Source of the DNA: Cloacimonetes bacterium UBA6081
GTDB lineage: Bacteria; Cloacimonadota; Cloacimonadia; Cloacimonadales; Cloacimonadaceae
Assembly (NCBI GenBank): GCA_002428685.1
Contig: DIXL01000032.1
Location: forward strand, 1-19,172
Reading direction: 5' to 3'
Length of the DNA: 19,172 nucleotides
This document shows positions 16,397 through 19,172 of this stretch, in pieces (position 1 is the stretch's first letter; the number at the start of each line of letters is the position of its first letter). A model generated the notes under the pieces. The model saw only the letters and a list, made by a program, of their open reading frames with translations. It was not told where the DNA came from and ran no database searches. A program made the position numbers and the translations under genes.

Positions 16397-16452
16397 ATTA
16401 TGTTCTTGCAAGGATATTGGCTTGTGTATTTTATCGCGGAAGGATAGTGAAG

Positions 16453-17184
16453 ATGGTGATCTGGAGATTGGTCTTTGCCCATTTTATCAGCGATTTTCTG
16501 CTCCAAAACCGCTGGATTATCACCAATAAAGCCAAGTTATCAGGCTTAGCCGCCCACAGTTTGATTTACTTCATCGTCGGCATCATGAGTATGTTCGACC
16601 TTATCACTTCGCAAGTGCTGATGGTGCTCCTCAGCCTGGCGGTGCTGCATGGCATGGTGGACTATCTGAAAGGTGTGTGCAGACCTTGGTTTGGGCGCAT
16701 GCAATGGCTATTGTTCCTTGGGGATCAGGCGGTGCATGCAGTTACCATCCTCATCGCAGCAGGGATAATCTCTGCACACGCTCAGGCAAGCCTTAGCATC
16801 CTGATCCGCACATATCCCCTTGAATTACTGGTCAAATACACTACTTTGATGATTATCACCGTAGTGGTGGGGATTCATTTCACCGATGCGGTGCTGGATA
16901 GTGCTTTGGATTTGGATACCGAACTGGATAAGGAGCAGGAACGCTCGAGCCGCGCCATTGGCATTGCGGAAAGGTTTTTGATCACCATAGCCGTGTTGGT
17001 GAATCACTATGAACTGATTGCGTTTCTGATTGCTGCCAAGTCTATTATTCGCCTGCCAGAGGCACAAAGTGGCAATCCCGCACGTCAGGCAACGCATTTC
17101 AGTAACTACTTTCTGGTGGGCACCTTCGTTAGTTATGCCTGGGCACTGACTATTGCCATTGTATTTAAACGCATGTTTTTATAA
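16453..17184 (+). CDS. DUF3307 family integral membrane protein
   Basis: A 243-residue multi-pass inner-membrane protein of the DUF3307 family; its function is unknown. Family motifs: LVFAHFISDFLLQNRW (6-21), a following HS in the next helix (35-36), HGMVDYLKG and FLGDQAVHAVTI in the first half, then two or more hydrophobic segments to the C-terminus. The conserved His and Asp residues near membrane entry points could bind metal or be catalytic (inference). ATG 16453-16455 is chosen because GGAAGG lies nine bases upstream. An upstream TTG (16393) would add 20 residues but has no site and overlaps a hairpin. It is 88 bases after satD and only 11 bases before the acyl-CoA synthetase, which argues for co-transcription. 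Confidence 0.85.
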   Translation: MVIWRLVFAHFISDFLLQNRWIITNKAKLSGLAAHSLIYFIVGIMSMFDLITSQVLMVLLSLAVLHGMVDYLKGVCRPWFGRMQWLLFLGDQAVHAVTILIAAGIISAHAQASLSILIRTYPLELLVKYTTLMIITVVVGIHFTDAVLDSALDLDTELDKEQERSSRAIGIAERFLITIAVLVNHYELIAFLIAAKSIIRLPEAQSGNPARQATHFSNYFLVGTFVSYAWALTIAIVFKRMFL

Positions 17185-17195
17185 AGGGAGATAAG

Positions 17196-18835
17196 ATGAT
17201 CAACGAGAAGCTTATACCTTACATCGGAAAAGCCATCAAGGACTATTGGGATTTACCGGCCTTCACCGATTATCCTGGCACGGCACTTAGTTATGGGGAC
17301 GTGGCCAGACGGATAGTTTGGCTGCATCGGCTACTGAAGGCTTGTGGAGTGGAGAAGGGTACCAAAATCGCCCTAGCTGGAAAGAACTGCAGTGCCTGGG
17401 CCACGGTGTGGTTTTCCACCGTTACTTATGGTGCCACCGTGGTTCCATTCTGGCCGCTTTTACTCCGGAGGATACGCAGCATATCGTAAATCACAGCGAT
17501 GCCATGCTGCTTTTTATCTCCAAGGACAAATACGATACCATCGATGAAGAGATGATGAAAGGGGTAAAATATATCTTTGCTCTGGAGGATTACCGTCCGC
17601 TTTTTGCTCAGGGTGATAACCACAAGGCAATCAGTCCCGTTCTGGATGAGGGCATCACGGGCTTTCCGGCTACTCCGGCACAGTTTGTGATCGAAGACGT
17701 ATGCACCAATGACGATATCGCCGCCATTATCTATACCAGCGGCACCACCGGCTTTTCCAAGGGCGTGATGCTGCCGCATCGCAGTCTGCTGATCAATCTG
17801 ATCTTTGCGAGAGAGCATCTTACCTTTGAAGTGGGATCCAAAGTGCTGGCCTTCCTTCCCTTGGCTCATGCCTATGCCGCGGCTTTCGACATGCTCTATC
17901 CCTTCACGCAGGGTAATCACATGAATTTCATGGAGAAGATTCCGGCACCGAAGCTGCTGCTGGCAGCTATGCAGGATCTGAAACCGCAGGTGGTGCTCAC
18001 TGTGCCTTTGCTCATCGAAAAGATTTATAAAAAGCAGATTCAGCCCCTCATTGAAACGCCCAAGATGCAGAAACTGCTGAAGATTCCCCTGCTGAACAAG
18101 CTGATTTTAAAGAAGATCAGGGCGAAACTGATCACCGCCTTTGGGAGCAATCTGCGAGAACTGATCGCCGGCGGTGCACCCATGAACGCCGAAGTAGAGC
18201 TCTTTATGAAAAAGATCAAGCTCCCCTTTACGATCGGCTATGGGATGACCGAATGCGGACCCCTGATAGGCTACGCAGGCTGGGCCGAACACCGCTTTGA
18301 ATCTAGCGGTAAGGTGGTGGATTTTCTGGAAATCAAGATTGACTCCCACGACCCGGAAAAGGTTCCCGGAGAAATCATCCTCCGCAGCGAACAGGTATTC
18401 ACAGGCTATTACAAGAACGATGAAGCCACGCAAGAAGTGCTGCGCGGAGATTGGCTATATACTGGAGATATCGGCACCGTGGACAAAGAAGGCTTCATCT
18501 ATATCCGCGGACGCAGCAAAAACATGATCCTGGGCCCTTCCGGAGAAAATATCTATCCCGAACTGGTGGAACAAAAGCTCACCAATCTGCCCTATGTAGG
18601 CGAAACCCTTGTCCTGGAACGAGATCGCCAGCTACATGCCCTCATCTATCCCGATCTGGAAACCCTCGATGCCGATAAGATCCCCCTTAGCAAGATCCCC
18701 GAAATTATGGAAAAGAACCGCAATGATGTGAATAATATCCTTGCCTCCTTCAGCCGCATTGCCAAGATTCAGATCGTTAATGAACCCTTCCAAAAGACTC
18801 CGACGCAGAAGATTAAGAGGTATCTGTATAGCTGA
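17196..18835 (+). CDS. AMP-forming long-chain acyl-CoA synthetase with a frameshift
   Basis: Activates fatty acids to acyl-CoA through an acyl-AMP intermediate (ANL superfamily). The reconstructed protein has about 546 residues. The first frame (17196-17446) reads WFSTVTYGATVVP. The family sequence then continues in another frame from 17447 (ILAAFTPEDTQHIVNHSDAM), so one base is missing between 17446 and 17447. Motifs: ATP loop YTSGTTGFSKGV (180-191), YGMTE (349-353), the ATP-ribose aspartate in YTGDIG (D425), IRGRSKNMI hinge region, and the C-terminal catalytic lysine in PTQKIKRY (K539). Start: ATG with AGGGAG five bases upstream. All key residues remain, so the lesion is recent or an assembly error. 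No slippery heptamer is visible at the site. It is the third gene after satD and DUF3307, 11 bases from the latter. Confidence 0.9.
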
Positions 18836-18965
18836 GGTGAGAGCAAGCTGTGAGAGCGGGATTGTGAGTTAGATTATAGTAAAAGGGACTGGATATGACG
18901 CATAGGGATTTGGATGTAGCAAAGAAAGCTTGGCGTTCGTAGCTAGTGTCATGTCAAGCATAGGG

Positions 18966-19009
18966 AAGCCGATCTCCCGATGGGCTTGTGGCAATCAGGA
19001 GATTGCCAC
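18966..19009. repeat. Two abutting hairpins in the 3' intergenic region
   Basis: Hairpin one, 18966-18987, pairs AAGCCGATC with GATGGGCTT (one mismatch) around loop TCCC. Hairpin two, 18988-19009, pairs GTGGCAATC with GATTGCCAC perfectly around loop AGGA. They touch without a spacer and lie about 130 bases downstream of the acyl-CoA synthetase. The tail after them is not U-rich, so an intrinsic terminator is unlikely. A REP-type double hairpin is a better description. The rest of 18836-19172 shows no gene; only weaker stems (19057-19078, 19134-19155) were seen. Confidence 0.65.
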
Positions 19010-19172
19010 CCCAATACTATTTGCGACATACCAAGTTTGACCCAACACTACTATACTGTGGACTTATCCATATCCACAATACAAAGAAGCTTATGGTGCT
19101 AAATGAGGATATCCTCTTTTCGATAGTTTGCAGTAACTGGAACTCGTTTACCAGTTTTGACTTACAATTTTT

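Noticed and set aside
17440..17455. Programmed ribosomal frameshift in the acyl-CoA synthetase
   Set aside because: No slippery heptamer, downstream pseudoknot or internal ribosome binding site is visible; acyl-CoA synthetases are not known for recoding here.
17426..17920. Minus-strand 164-residue ORF in the synthetase gene
   Set aside because: Antisense shadow; the plus strand carries the ATP-loop motif in the same stretch.

Overview
This window looks like a chromosomal segment from an uncultivated, moderate-GC Gram-negative bacterium, most likely Candidatus Cloacimonadota (Cloacimonas-like). The main clue is a giant secreted protein with stacked beta-sandwich modules and a C-terminal YPNPFNP-type sorting domain of the type IX secretion kind. 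Fibrobacterota, Marinimicrobia or Bacteroidota remain possible. No rRNA, tRNA or CRISPR array was seen.

Layout. Positions 1-688 are non-coding: a tandem duplication (273 and 300 bp units) of short GGGATGAAYAGATT-like repeats, each unit carrying one copy of a 137-bp palindromic element. On the minus strand follow glycogen phosphorylase (689-3190), a hairpin-rich gap (3191-3508) with a long near-perfect inverted repeat and a terminator, a small lipoprotein with a strong promoter (about 3509-4224), and a 2314-residue secreted modular protein (4237-11181). Positions 11182-11736 hold a third palindromic element and nine 11-bp tandem repeats. A GNAT acetyltransferase (11737-12573, minus) comes next, then a fourth palindromic element, twenty 8-bp tandem repeats and a probable transposase tail (12574-13255).

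Positions 13326-15232 (minus) are a Type II restriction-modification cassette that appears AT-rich. The methyltransferase is intact. The downstream restriction endonuclease gene starts at a 4-nt GTGA overlap but carries an in-frame TAA and two later frameshifts, so the methyltransferase is probably an orphan. A small, possibly frameshifted ORF (15290-15560) lies between this cassette and a plus-strand operon of a SatD-family protein (15696-16364), a DUF3307 membrane protein (16453-17184) and an AMP-forming acyl-CoA synthetase (17196-18835). The synthetase carries a single-base deletion near 17446. The last 337 bases hold two abutting hairpins and no recognisable gene.

The functional genes are not one pathway: storage-glucan breakdown, a surface protein, a lipoprotein, an acetyltransferase, DNA methylation and fatty-acid activation. 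The most unusual signals are the palindromic element family, with a compensatory base-pair change in one internal hairpin and a different short tandem array beside each locus, the decayed restriction gene beside an intact methylase, and the domain insertion and internal triplication in the giant protein.
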